DNA of 48,540 nt. Origin: Cruorifilaria tuberocauda. Its lineage: Eukaryota; Nematoda; Chromadorea; Rhabditida; Onchocercidae. Location: positions 1-48,540 of the forward strand of contig JABVXU010000411.1 in the NCBI GenBank assembly GCA_013365365.1. Direction: 5' to 3'. The position numbers and the translations under genes were made by a program. Each line of letters starts with the position of its first letter. The stretch's first letter is position 1. This document shows positions 36,901 to 48,540 of this stretch, one piece after another. Under the pieces are notes generated by a model. That model was not told the origin of the DNA. It saw nothing but the letters and a program-made list of their open reading frames with translations, and made no database searches.

Positions 36901-37299
36901 ATAGTTATGCTTACCCCCAAATGTCATCGGATAGGGTTCTATTCCCATTTTTGTTACGTTGTATTTTCTGGAAGTTGGAGGAAAAAATTCTTTCTGAGAA
37001 TCTTTAGATTTTAATTAAAAGGTTTAGAATATTTCATTAACAAATTTTCAGTTTCTTTTCATCGTATTTTGCTCGTTATGAGCAAATGAAAATACAATGT
37101 AAGCAATTTTGGATTGAATCTTCAGGCACCGATGACTGTGACCGATCAGACACCAATGGAAACTGTGATAGACATGTTCCGAAAACTTGGCTTGAGACAA
37201 GTACTCGTAACACGAAACGGTCGCCTTCTCGGAATAATCACGAAGAAGGATATCCTTGATTTCATGAAAATGGATGGTATTGAAGATCACTCTTTCTAA
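30938..37299 (+). CDS. clh-5: CLC-3/4/5-type endosomal Cl-/H+ exchanger
   Basis: Eighteen exons join in phase to 817 residues: 30938-31049, 31211-31289, 31526-31745, 31921-32130, 32262-32321, 32369-32504, 32624-32804, 33075-33186, 33475-33581, 33685-33835, 34349-34471, 34873-35040, 35370-35482, 35754-35871, 36123-36228, 36400-36538, 36656-36800, 37126-37299. The protein acidifies and chloride-loads endosomes. The filter motif GSGIPE (235-240) and GKEGP with gating Glu279 are present. Glu336 in [11 protein letters not shown] is the proton glutamate that separates exchangers from channels. Tyr577 in [11 protein letters not shown] is the central chloride-coordinating tyrosine. Two cytosolic CBS domains occupy about 631-817 ([24 protein letters not shown]). 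Similarity to vertebrate ClC-3/5 is high throughout. Exon 5 (60 bases) inserts about 20 charged residues before the filter and can be skipped in frame. Intron 10 has a GC donor. Confidence 0.96.
33836..34348 (+). other. GC-AG intron in the CLC gene
   Basis: Exon 10 ends ATAAGACAG and the intron begins GCAAGT; the acceptor is AATTATAG before CTTTTCGATCG. Only this choice joins SSSLIRQ to LFDRCGPED in phase 0, matching the ISELFNDCG region of ClC-3/5. The nearby GT at 33840 would shift frame. GC donors are about 1% or less of introns and characteristically have strong flanks, as here (CAG/GCAAGT). Confidence 0.85.
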
Positions 37300-38746
37300 A
37301 TCATCTACTGTCTTTTGATTTCTGTGCTAAAAAATTTATTTGTGATTGTAGCTAATGTTTCTTTCCCGGTTAACTATATTATCAATATTTCTTTATTAAT
37401 ACAGGATTTTTCCATGTATGTACTTCTAACTGTATGCTATTTAAATAGAAATACTGAATTTTTCGTTTGTCATTGCACTGTATATATCTTAATGAGTCTC
37501 GAAGTCTCGAAAAAAAATATAAATCAATTTGTAAGGAAATCTACTGATTATTGCATAAGAAAGAACTTTTATTGCATAAATTATTGAATAAGCGAAATTT
37601 ATTGAAAAATGAATGCTACGTTATTATGTTTTTCTTTTAAAGATTTTCGATTTTCTTCAGTCTAATTTTCTGCGTGTGAATCTTTTTAGTGTTTCTGGTA
37701 ATTTAGAAGTTTTGCAAGTATGTTGTATTTTGTTTCATTTTGGTTGAGAAACACTGCTGGCAGTTTCAATCATTGTACATAATTTATATTTTTAAGGAAC
37801 ATTTTCGTGGATAAAAATGTTAGTGTTAGAATTAGAAAATTCAATTAGTGGTTTTATAATATCGTCAGCTTTTGGACTGAGCATTTCTAGCTGGATCGAT
37901 GGGCATTTTTTACGTAGATAAAGAAATCGGGAATAGAAATAAGAAAAGGGAAGGATGAAATGAGTTGGATGGGTGGAAAATTTCTTATTATATCAAACAT
38001 TTTAGAGAATGAAGAAATTATTGGCATTTGTCAAGCATGTTTGTCATGGTGTGTTGCTGATAATATATGTGAAGAAAATTATGGCATTCATTTCATGAAT
38101 TCTTAAGCTGTGTACAAAGTAATTCATATTGTTCATATATTTTAATGTGGTCTGAGATTATCAGTAATTATGAATTTCTTCGGTGTGATATTCGGTTCGT
38201 TTAGGTTTAGCCAACGTGTAGCTGTTGGCTTAATTAAAACTGGCTGATTAGTCACAATTTTTATATTTTTAGTTTGAGTATTTGCTGTATATGCTGATTT
38301 TTTTAAGTTGGAGGTTCAGTTTGATAGTGCTTAGCTTTGCTGAACTTTTCTTGGATTCACTCTCAAAATTCATAATTTGCAGGTGTTGCCGTAAGCTTTA
38401 TATTTGAATTATACTGTAAATTTCTTGAAGTTCTTGGCTATTTTCAGTAATTTTTTTTTTGTTCTCTTGGCAATAAAAGTTCTTTCGCTAGTGAAATTTT
38501 TTTTTTGGAATAACTTTTGCAAAGGTGGAAAACCATTCGTGTATGTAATGAAGAAATTTTGCGATTAAAGTATTGAGATCTGAGGATTTTTGATGTTTCT
38601 TAATATTTTTTGAAGGATTATGCAAGGTAATTCGTCCAATTTATTGTGCTTACAAAAAGGGCAGTAGGCAGTGCATGCGACGATTAGGTTAGAATCGTAC
38701 AGTTCCTTTCCTCGAATTTCTTATTTTTGATTTTCCTTGGAGCATC
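37300..38746. other. CLC 3' UTR and SNAPC1 promoter region
   Basis: About 1.4 kb, AT-rich, with T-runs near 38450 and 38500. A 90-residue open frame at 37315-37587 has biased hydrophobic composition and no splice context. I see no conserved coding block. The distance argues against an operon between the CLC and SNAPC1. Confidence 0.4.
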
Positions 38747-41700
38747 ATGCGTGGCCATGGCACCTCGGTAATGCCGATAACAGCTGGATGTCGAAGAGAT
38801 ATTGAACGTTTATTGAAGATGTACAAAGAGAAGGAAACACTTCGATATAAACCATTCATTGAACTATTTGATAAGACGAAGTTCGCTACAATATTTATGG
38901 GTCGTATGAGTCCTGCTGAGCTCTATGAGGTGAGTTATGTTACTATTTTCTAAGGATTCATCTGAAATATTTTCCTTATCTTGCTAGAAATTGCAGATGT
39001 GCCGAGTTAATTTTCGGGTTAAAAGGGAAAGATTAAAACATTACATCTGGTTAACGTTAGATAATTCGATTCATTTAATCGTTTGTTGACCTTTTTGAAA
39101 TATGTCATTTGATAATTTTTTTTTGAAGGACGTGTGACTGATAAAACCATGCTCGATATTTTTTAAAGTGAATAATTAAGACTTATAATTGTTATCTGCG
39201 ATTGTTTTATCAGAAAACATGAGAAAACTATCCAAGTTGTATAAATTAAATGCTCTAATAATTATAAATTTAGTTCAGTGAAAAATTGCTTCAAATAACA
39301 ATTTCTTATGCTATGTCATATCGTGAACGAAAACCAGCCGAGTACGCGGAAGAATCAGCAGCAGATAATGAGCCCATGTCACTGTCAGATATACGATTCA
39401 GCAATGAAATGACTTTACAGGTATAAAATCTGAATCTAAGTTTTCAAACATGCTTAAAGATTTTTCTATAGAATAGAGACTGAAGATGAAGCCAATAAAA
39501 ATATTTGAAGATAACGGAAATTATATGATGGTAATGACGTCACATAAGCGACATTGTATCATATATATTTTATTTTGTTAAAATGTGACTCTGGAAGTGT
39601 AGAGATTCAAAATATTGTGTAACAAAGTTAGCAGATATTGGCTCAAGGCTATGAACCTTTAAAAGTAAAATAAATTTTTCTTTCATTTAGGAGCGAATGT
39701 TCGGCATATACTTAACATACGCACTATATTTTGTACAACCAGAAAGTTATGTAGCACAGGTTCGGGTTACACCTGATCAAATAGCCGATTTGATTGATTT
39801 TGTCAGTGAGCGTTTGATTCCAGAGCGTCATATCGATGCATTTGCTGCTTTGTTCAAACTTATCAACGGAGGAGCATTCCGAATATACGCTTTCGAAAAA
39901 GAAGTTGTTTTTTGGAAAACTGATCTTTTTCGTATAAGATACAACAATTTCAATTAAACGCACTTTACGATTTATTTGAGAATACTTTTTTAGTTAATTT
40001 TAACCTTCGCCAGCCGTTTTTATTACTTAACTTTAAAATATCAATTGAAATGCAAATTTATTTGAATATTTCATTCGCGCATAAAAATGACACGAACATA
40101 AAATACATTTATGAGAACTCAATTAGATGGTTTTTTTGCTCTGTGCTTTTTTTCTATCATGGAAGAATTACTGCAATATCATCAACTAATAGTTAAACAA
40201 TTGATTACATTCAGCACAGTATGATGTACTTCTTGACATGTGAATTTAAATCCTTTATAGAAATAAAATCTGAGTAATTTTCAGCATAATCCATTGTTGC
40301 ATCGTCGCTTTGATCTAATGGAATTAGATGAAGGTGGTTTGGACGAATCGGAAACACAGGATCATAGTTTCCTGAAAGCACTCGGTGATGATATCGTACT
40401 CACACAGGCAGATATAATTTGTAAACGGTTTGTTTATTATTGACGAAGAATTTCCACAGAAATAAGGTTTCAGTGAAAATTATTGATTCATTACCAGTAA
40501 ATCAATTTTTCAGATATCTTGCTGCGAAAGAAAAAGCCAATCTTCCGTCTGATTTAAACTTAATTCAAACAACAGTGTTGGAAACTTATAATGAGTAAAT
40601 TTTTTCTCTAATATTCAGTTCTTATAATATAATGTAATGTTATCTAGAAAAAATGATAATTATTGCCTAGTTTGGATTCTTAAGAGATTATATTTGCTTG
40701 TTACTTCTCTTTGTCAGTTATCCTCTGTGATTGAATGTTAATCAAAATTCCTCAAAAAATTTCAAGTAAAGTTTGCAGTTCAATATAATCAGAATTATTG
40801 AAAAGTAACTGAGAATCGATTGTCGACTAATTTTCGCAACGATATGTGTTATCTCACATTAGCTCCCTGCCATCTGTTAACATGGGTTTTAGTAGGTAAG
40901 GTTTTAACTTCTGTATTTTGCAGCATTTTAAAAAGTACGGGGGCAGAAATGGAAGCAAGTTCATCACCGAAAAAAACGCCTCATCAAAATTCAGTAAGAT
41001 AATTTGTTGAATTTAGTTCAAATGAAATATATAAATGAAATAAATATATTCCAATTTTTTTGATCTTAGGGTCGCTTTCGTTCAGCACTTAAAGAAAAAG
41101 CTTATAAATCACATATCATTCACGCTCGACATCGCCGATATCTTGTGGATCCTTCAGTTTGCTCAACAAGTAATGAAACAGAGCAGGTGCAGAATATGGT
41201 ATCTGCAACACAGGTTCTTTTACTCATTTACTGTTAAAAATATATAATTTCGCGCTTTATTAGAGCTTTAACGCTTATGCCATCGTCCTAATATTGGAAT
41301 CTTATCGTTGAAGCTCAAAAACATATTTGAAAGCCTTAGGTAATCCAGAAAGGGACAATTCTAGCGGGCTGAGTTAATTAATCCAAAGCACTACAAGCTA
41401 AGTGATTTAGAAATATGATGATAAGTGTTTTAGATGTTAAAAGCTTTGAGACGTTATTCAGCAGATGAATCCGAAAAAAATATGGAGGGTGAAGATATGA
41501 ACAATATTTTATTACTTTCTGAAGAGAAACAACTAAATGAAAGCAAGTCGTCTATTGGGACAGTAAGTCGTTTGTACTTCATGATTCAGATAACCTGGAT
41601 TCATATAATGGTTAAAGACGAAATGATGCTTGAACTATGAAAATCACTGGCTCATAGCAGTAGCATTGATAATTGAGAGCTAGATTTAGCTAATTTATGA

Positions 41701-42778
41701 TGCTATTTCAACAGTTTTATAAATTTCAGTTGAACGGTTTTGTGATGAAACGATAATTATGAGATAGTAGAAGAGAAGTAGTAGAGAAATATGATCAGGG
41801 GAAGAGAGAGATTAAGGAAAATAAAACCACATTAACAGCAAATTAGATTTAAAAACAGTCCCAGTGCCGGAAGCACAAACATGTCTGAAAATAATATTTA
41901 GATAAAAGAAGCAATTTTAAAAGAGTGATTACTTAATAAGAATGATTATGCAGAAACGCTTTAATATTTATATCCTAATTTGTGATATCCATGAAAAGTA
42001 ATAAAACATTGAAGAAACAAAAGAGCAAAGAGACAATAAAATAATTACGAATTAAGAGGTCATTTGTGAGTCTATGGAAATGAGATATTTCAGAATAGGT
42101 CAAACAAAAAATTGGGCAAATCATCGAAAATAACGAAGAAAGAAGCGAGTGGGAGAAAAAGAGGAAGGTATTGCGAATTTTCTTTTAATTTTTTTTTCTT
42201 TTTGCATAATCGTATCATTTTTAAGGCTAGCTAATATTTGATTTAAGATCACTTTATAATATAGTATTAAAATTCTGTTGTTGTCTTTGAATAAAGCATT
42301 TAATAAAAAATACAGCTATGATTTCACCAAATTTAAATTGTTTGGTCTCTATTTAATTTTGGTTGGATGCTCTGTAGATGCTGTTACTATATATTATATA
42401 GACACTGTTTTGGACCTGTATACCTAGCAAATATTTCCATTTGTTGGTAGTGACATTAAAAGAATTAAAAATAGCTAAAGTTTGTTAATTAAAGTAGACC
42501 ACTAATTGATCAGTCAATTGGTTTTTGTAGGAATAAACTGAGCATTTCGGAAATGTCACTTGCTGAATTAACTCATGGTCTTGGAGAAAGTGTTGCAACT
42601 TTGACTCAAGAAGAAAGAGGTTGGTTTGAGTGTTATGTTATGACAAATATATGAACCTCTTACTTCGAAACTTATTTAATGAACATTTTTTCTAGAAATC
42701 GAGAACTCCAAGAAAGAACGGATTGCTGATCGTCTGCTGGAGAAAATCCAAAAATCTCAGGAGAAAAGTGAGCGATAA
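38747..42778 (+). CDS. SNAPC1: SNAPC1 (SNAP43)-like subunit of the snRNA-activating complex
   Basis: Eleven exons join in phase to 451 residues: 38747-38929, 39274-39420, 39691-39903, 40285-40427, 40514-40594, 40924-40993, 41070-41213, 41434-41562, 42094-42167, 42531-42619, 42696-42778. SNAPC1 is part of SNAPc, which binds the proximal sequence element of snRNA promoters for both RNA polymerase II and III. The N-terminus matches: residues 34-54 read YKPFIELFDKTKFATIFMGRM, like the human EDFTELWRNMKFGTIFCGRM block. YLTYALYFVQPESYVAQVRVT resembles the family's short-helix region (YLLYGLYNTQ..KIRV), followed by INGGAFRIYAFEKE. The C-terminal half is polar and basic (KKLGKSSKITKKE, GRKRGR), as in other members, and poorly conserved. 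The exon 3 donor (GTTGTT) is weak but the phase-0 join to HNPLLHRR fits. Confidence 0.85.
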
Positions 42779-44568
42779 TTAGCCATGAAGAAATCGTGTG
42801 TTCTTCATTGTTTTTACATAAGAATCATGTTATCCTCGACATTCAATACGATCTTCCTGGCAACTTTTCTGCATTTAATTTTTCTAAATAAGACATTGGA
42901 ATTGAAAACTTTTCTTTTATCCTCATAAATACTGATAATTTGTACCCTTGAATGAGTATTACTAAGATTTCTACGTGAAAGATGATTCTGTGAACGGATG
43001 ATTGGCACTTTGGAATAATATCTTCAATTGAATGATAGTGTAATGTATCTCTGTGTATAATTGTGCAATATGTTTATAGCAATTGTATAAAATTAATAGA
43101 TTTCGTTATATATTTTGGAAAAAAAATTGTAGGCTCAAAAGCCCCATGAAAAAAGTTTAAGAGATGCCTTATAACAGTCCCTGTTGAGGGTATTAGGTCT
43201 TTCACCACTTTAAATGCGTAAAAAAATTCAACAGCAATTTGGTATGTTTGATAGCATTGTTAAAAATCTACCTGGGTTATATCCTTTCAGCTTTCAATCT
43301 GTCCTGAGAATTCCTAAGATTCTCGAATATTAGAAGTGCAATGATCAATATTTTCGACTCTGTCAATATTGAAATATGGCTTCATACAGCTAAACGTTTT
43401 TTAATTCATAATTACTAATAGTTAATTATTAATCAGTTATATTTTCAAACTATAAGCTTTTTTCTTTATTGCGCTTCATTCCGCTATGTCTCAGGTAATT
43501 ATTGTACAAGAAGTAGTATTAAGTGATAGGCTAGGTATTTACAATGTATATCAGATTCAAAATTTTAGTAATTCAAAATAGTTCATGACAGTTGAAGTTA
43601 GAACTGTTTTATATCCAACTAATTAATCATTGTGATATTTGATGTTATCAATAACAAAAGCGAAGATGCAATCACAAAATTATTGATAAAAAAGTTCGAC
43701 AACGGATTTGAAATTCCCATCGTACATGAATAATTTATGTCAGTTCGTTCAGTCAAATAAAACTGTAAAATGCCAATTAAAAAACTAGTATAGTTCTGCC
43801 ATACTCAATTTTACCATATTTTATTACAATTTAATGATAAACATGTTGGGAACATCATTCATCTGGCCTAATCACAATCGATTTTCATTTTCAAGAAATC
43901 AAGTAGTTAAGTGGAAGTTCGATTCCATATTATTTTGATTCTCTTACGTCCCAAATTTTCAAATTTATTAAATATGTTAAAATGATTCAAAAACTATAAT
44001 TTAAAGGAAGCAATAGCGAAAAGGTAAAAGAATAAAAAAGAATTGAAACAAAAGAAATAGAATTGTCTCTTACGATTAATAATTTAGAGAAAGAAGCTCT
44101 CCAATCACTGTTAACGCAATTTGCGATTCATTGGCTAATGGGAAGTTTGTTTTTTTAATATCTCCTAAGTGACATAAGTAACATTTTTTACTGTTTGTAA
44201 ATGCAGACTTCATCATCTTTTCGTTCTAATTAGTGTTTTGCTTTGACAATTACAGAATTTTGCAATTTTTTTAAAAAAGTGATAATTCGCATGAGACAAT
44301 TCCGACGAGATCGCACAAACAGATATCAAGTAACAATATCATTATCAGTGACTGATAATCTAATAATTACCGTTAATATTGATATTTTCAATCTTACCCT
44401 TCCCGAATCTTACCTTTTTGTCCTTTCAAAATTATCACTATTATATTGTTATTTTGTTACTGCTCTCTCATTTTTTCGTTGTTCTCGCATTTATTACTGT
44501 ACCCGATTGTTCAATTACTGTTTGTTAATTTGTTATTGTTATTACTTAGTCTTTGTCATAATTTTTGT
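42779..44568. other. Intergenic region between convergent genes
   Basis: About 1.8 kb between the SNAPC1 and neprilysin stop codons. It is AT-rich and holds no supported gene. A 173-residue plus-strand frame at 44243-44764 runs into the reverse complement of the last neprilysin exon and is rejected. Confidence 0.45.
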
Positions 44569-47500
44569 TTACCAAACTATGCATCGTTTTAATGGATTTA
44601 ATTGGCTACCCTTTGGACAATTGTACGCTTTACTGAATTCAGGTAAATTTGACAATACTCCAATGACCCGGAATACTTCAGGACTATGTTCATCAATAAG
44701 CACTTGTTGCAGTGCCGCCGCTTCCTTCTTATGGCCACACCAAAACTTAAACAAAATAAAATGATTCTGCTAAAAGAATTACCAAAATTGTTATATAAAT
44801 TGGCATATTATATTTATGATGTGTAATATGAAAAAAATAATCAGAAGAAATATGAGAAACATACGTGAGCGTAAGATAGAAAGAACACTTGATCGTTGGA
44901 GAAATTTTGGAAACCAGGTAAATGTGGTTCTTCGTGCCCCAATTGATTCACATACTTCCTATAAGCCTGGAATATTACATCGTTATTCATATCAAAAAAT
45001 CCTTATCAGTTCGTAGAATAAAATTAGAAATAATAATAAAATCATGAATGAAACTTTCTATTTCATCTCCATCGTATGAATGATAATGTTTGATAGAACT
45101 GAAAATATCTATCGTGTGTTCATCAAAATTAATTGCTACCAATCTAGCAGGTGGTATAGTAGATGACATATCAATTATGCTTATCATTGGTATACGACGA
45201 ATACATTCCTTCACTTTCCTTTGCAATTATGAATATTTGAAACTTACCCTGTAAGCTTCTTTTACACCACCATTATCAGCTATGTTTTCACCTTGCGTAA
45301 GTTTTCCATTAACCTGCAATGAAGAAATTGCAAGGAAATGATTGATTCTCCCATTATGAAACAAAAATTAATGCTTAGTATTGGTGTGCGATATATATAA
45401 ATTGATTGAATCGATAAAAATATTCTAGATTATCCCAAAATTCTCTATTACTATGCATTAGCATACATATGTATACACGTACTTACTTTATCAGTAATAA
45501 GTTAATTGGTGGTATCACTCTACCTTATAATCTGTATTTGGTACCACATATGAGCTATACTGATTAATGATGCATTCCTTCCGTTTAGCAAATCCATTAT
45601 AGGAATCCTCATTCCACCAGTTTAGCAGATTACCTTCTTTATCATACTGACTTCCTAAATGTGGAAAAGAGGATTTTATATTCCAAAGAGCAGTAGATAC
45701 AATCGACTGGCCAATAATTCCAATCAATTCATTTTAAAATTTAACTAAAAGAAAAGAAAGTTTTAAATAGATGAAAAGACGAAGATAAATTAGGTAAAAA
45801 CCTTGGTCATCGAATCCATGAGTAACTTCATGCCCTATTACTGCACCTATTGCGCCATAATTTACCATTCTGGAAAGGGAAAATCATTATCATAAATTAA
45901 AACTTAATTTTGTTAAACTAGCGATGAGAAATTTTCAGTACCTCGTTTTTAGAAGTTTGAAAAATTAAATTTGTAAGTAAAGCTAATACAATGAAAAAAT
46001 TCCGCAGCAGAAAGAATTAAAAAGTGAAATTTATTTGTTTTTGTGGCATAATTAAGGAAAAATGACAAACTTAGGATAAGCGCCACTAAAGAACGGTGGT
46101 TTGAGAATTCCTGCGGGGAATGCTAAAACACACAAAACTGATGGAAACAAAAATATTTTTGAAATTTTCTCTAATATTTTTAACCGATGATGGTGATTAG
46201 CAAATGCGTTTAATGAATGATTAATTGAATATTCAATAAATGTTTTAGTAATTTTTCATTAGTTAAAATTGAGATTGAAAGGTGGTTGAAGCAGAATATT
46301 TTGGAAGTTGTAGCAATATCACTTACTGAAGCAAAAGTTACTTATTTTATTCAGAATTATAAAACTTGTTTAATTAAGAATCAACTTACTCAAAGCATTT
46401 TTTTCCGGTGAATAGAACGCATTGACAACGGCTGGACTTACTTCAAATTCTTTCTTGTCAAATGGTTCCTTCATTCGTAAAAATTCTTTTTCCTGTGACC
46501 ATACAAGCACCTTTCGTAGCAGATCGAAATATGAATCCTCAGCCGTAAAGTTTAACTGTAAATGTTGCAGTACCTTTGTCTGATAATTTATCAATCTCTG
46601 GAATTTCAAATCCTTTCATTTAATTCTAATTTTAAGATTTTCAGATCAAGTTACTAAAAAAATACCTTAATTAACCCTCGCAATAATGAAATCAATCATA
46701 AAAATTTGCTGCAAATTTTCTGCTATTTTATTACTTTTTGAAGATAATTTAAGAAATAATTATTTGCATTATTTCATTTTCTTATTCGAAAAGTTCAAAA
46801 TCGCTTTGCAAAATAAGTATACTGAAGTGAATTATACAGTAATTTCGACAGTTTCATTGATATTATTAAAATCAATTCGAAATTATTTATAGCGAAAATA
46901 AGGCATAACCGAAAGCAAAAAAAGTTAACTAAATAAATTGATACTTTTTCATAATGTTTGTCGAGTGCCGTAGAGTTATTGATGAAATCAGGGTATCCAA
47001 TATTATTTATCATACTTACTGCCTAAAATGCAAATTCTGACTTTTCGAATTTTTGCGCAACTTTTAAACTAAGTTCTTATGAATGATGGTATCTCATTCA
47101 TGGAACATAGGGATATTTTCCAGGGCATGATGCTTTTACTCTTCATTAATTCACTATCACTTATTTTGTATTTCGTTTTTAATACACTTATTTACGGACC
47201 TATTTTCTATTAATGCTTTTCTACTGAACATACTTCATAGTAAAGTGATAGATTCTACTTACAATTGCAATGAAAAGAAACCTTTTCAATTGCAACTTTT
47301 TTTGTTTCCTTATCCATCCAATCGCTTTCATCGACGAGTTCTTTGAATGCTTCTTGAAGGTTTGCAATCATTTTCTGCAGAATTTTATATAAAACTATTT
47401 GATCATAAAATGACGTAATTAGTAAACTTGCTATGTCCCATCAAGTATTGAAAGTTTCTGATAGACTATTAGAAATATAAAGATAGATATGAAAATGTAT

Positions 47501-48382
47501 GGCTACTGATGAAATTAAACGTTACTGCAATTTTGAGATCAATAATTTCCAAACTGAAAAGATAGAGTGAAGAAAGATAATATACCGATAGTTAATTAAA
47601 CACTAAATTTGAAGAAAAGTTAAGCAACAATCAAATCAAAAATATTAAATAGGATTAGTAAAAAACGTTGCCAAACCAGTGCTTCCTTCTTATCGGTAGA
47701 ATCGAAATGCTCTCGGACATAAAGCGCCCCACCAGCTAATGGTAATAAATTTATCGTTCCCTGGGCGCATTCTTTCCAACGCGGCGATTTGGTTTGTTGA
47801 CCTGTCATTACACGTAAAAAAACCTGAAACCCTTTCAAAGATCAATAAAAATTAAAAGAGCCAAGAATATACTTTAATCAATAGAATGAAGACAATGAAT
47901 GAATTTATGCTAACCGCGATTCAAATCTTTATTCTATTCAACAATTAGGTTAGAATTTAACTTCCACCTTATAATCAATTTATATTTACCTTCTCAAACC
48001 ATTCTACTTCATTAACCTTTCTTATTAGAGATTTCTTAACATATTTTTAGTTGAAATTTCCATTATTACAATGGTTGGTTCAGTATTGATGTGATTGATC
48101 CATTGTTTCTATTATCTCATAATGTACCAGAGTAAGCATCTAGAAAGAGCGGTAGAAAGTAACCTGTTTGATATCTTCATATCTTCCATCTAATATTTTG
48201 ACCCAGGAATGTACAATTCGCCAGAAAATATAATTTGCCAACAACTTATTGCTATTTTCACTGATAACTGTTGCAATATTGTACATGTAATCAACTTCAC
48301 CCACAATTATTTGCGTATTATTATTAATCGAACTATGAATTGATGTTGGCGCTATTTGGTGGAAGAAATTTAGCCACTCTAC
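44569..48382 (-). CDS. Neprilysin-family (M13) zinc metallopeptidase, 5' end missing
   Basis: Eleven exons lie in the window: 48382-48164, 47823-47677, 47374-47282, 47022-46945, 46555-46390, 46122-46071, 45869-45802, 45654-45524, 45313-45248, 44966-44865, 44745-44569. They encode the last 432 residues; the cytosolic tail, membrane anchor and N-terminal ectodomain exons should lie past 48540. M13 enzymes are type II membrane or secreted ectoenzymes that cleave small peptides. All key motifs are intact: [11 protein letters not shown] for substrate backbone binding, [11 protein letters not shown], the zinc site HEVTH (45818-45832) followed by GFDDQG, the third zinc ligand in [13 protein letters not shown], the DEHSPEVFR block with the transition-state histidine, and the C-terminal CIVW that closes a disulphide. 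It should be active. C. elegans has many paralogues, so I give no symbol. Confidence 0.95.
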
Positions 48383-48540
48383 CTAAAATGTTATTAAAAT
48401 AAAAATTACTGCAAGTACATTTAGGCTTATTAATTGCTATATAAATTCACCATTTTCAATACATTCAAGTTTATCAGGTTTATCAGTGATCATTGTGCAT
48501 GTATTTAGTTGCTTTGATTTTTGAAATTACAAATTATAGC

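Noticed and set aside
37315..37587. 90-residue plus-strand frame after the CLC stop
   Set aside because: Directly follows the CLC gene, in probable 3' UTR, with biased AT-driven composition and no family resemblance.
44243..44764. 173-residue plus-strand open frame, the longest in the window
   Set aside because: It overlaps the reverse complement of the last neprilysin exon, whose motifs ([17 protein letters not shown]) are unmistakable on the minus strand. The remaining part is low-complexity Leu/Ile/Tyr.
1..48540. Bacterial-type systems, CRISPR, insertion sequences, prophage, Wolbachia-derived insert
   Set aside because: All supported genes are spliced nematode genes. No stretch showed bacterial base composition, intron-free long frames, or transposase motifs.

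Overview
This is nuclear DNA from a nematode, most likely a clade III parasite such as a filarial worm. That is an inference from very AT-rich sequence, short coding exons, introns mostly of 60-700 bases ending in TTTCAG/TTTTAG, acceptor-like AGs just upstream of start codons, and protein families typical of nematodes (a transthyretin-like secreted protein, a STRIP/FARL-11 orthologue, an endosomal CLC). No prokaryotic operon, CRISPR array, transposase, rRNA or convincing tRNA was seen. All gene models were built by hand: splice sites were chosen so that reading phase is kept across every junction.

Layout. 0.1-2.6 kb (-): a six-exon secreted protein resembling the IgGFc-binding-protein N-terminal domain. 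5.8-6.3 kb (-): a two-exon, 93-residue protein ending in a membrane segment. 7.5-13.7 kb (+): an 18-exon BRD8-type bromodomain protein (NuA4/TIP60 complex). 14.3-15.4 kb (+): a transthyretin-like secreted protein with an unusual basic tail. 15.9-18.7 kb (-): a six-exon gene I do not recognise. 20.5-28.7 kb (-): a complete 22-exon STRIP1/2 (FARL-11) gene. 30.9-37.3 kb (+): a complete 18-exon CLC-3/4/5-type Cl-/H+ exchanger (CLH-5 type). 38.7-42.8 kb (+): an 11-exon SNAPC1-like subunit of the snRNA-activating complex. 44.6-48.5 kb (-): the 3' part of a neprilysin (M13) peptidase, whose 5' exons lie beyond the right edge.

The genes do not form one pathway. Housekeeping nuclear functions (BRD8, SNAPC1) and membrane-traffic functions (FARL-11/STRIPAK, CLC) are interleaved with secreted or surface proteins (IgGFc-like, TTR-like, neprilysin). 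FARL-11 and the CLC are divergent around a 2.3 kb intergenic region that holds a perfect 25-bp inverted repeat. SNAPC1 and neprilysin are convergent.

The items most worth following are the unrecognised gene at 15.9-18.7 kb, a 60-base in-frame exon in the CLC gene that could be a cassette, a GC-AG intron in the same gene, the perfect hairpin at 30.7 kb, and a pair of ACACGTGA elements just upstream of BRD8.
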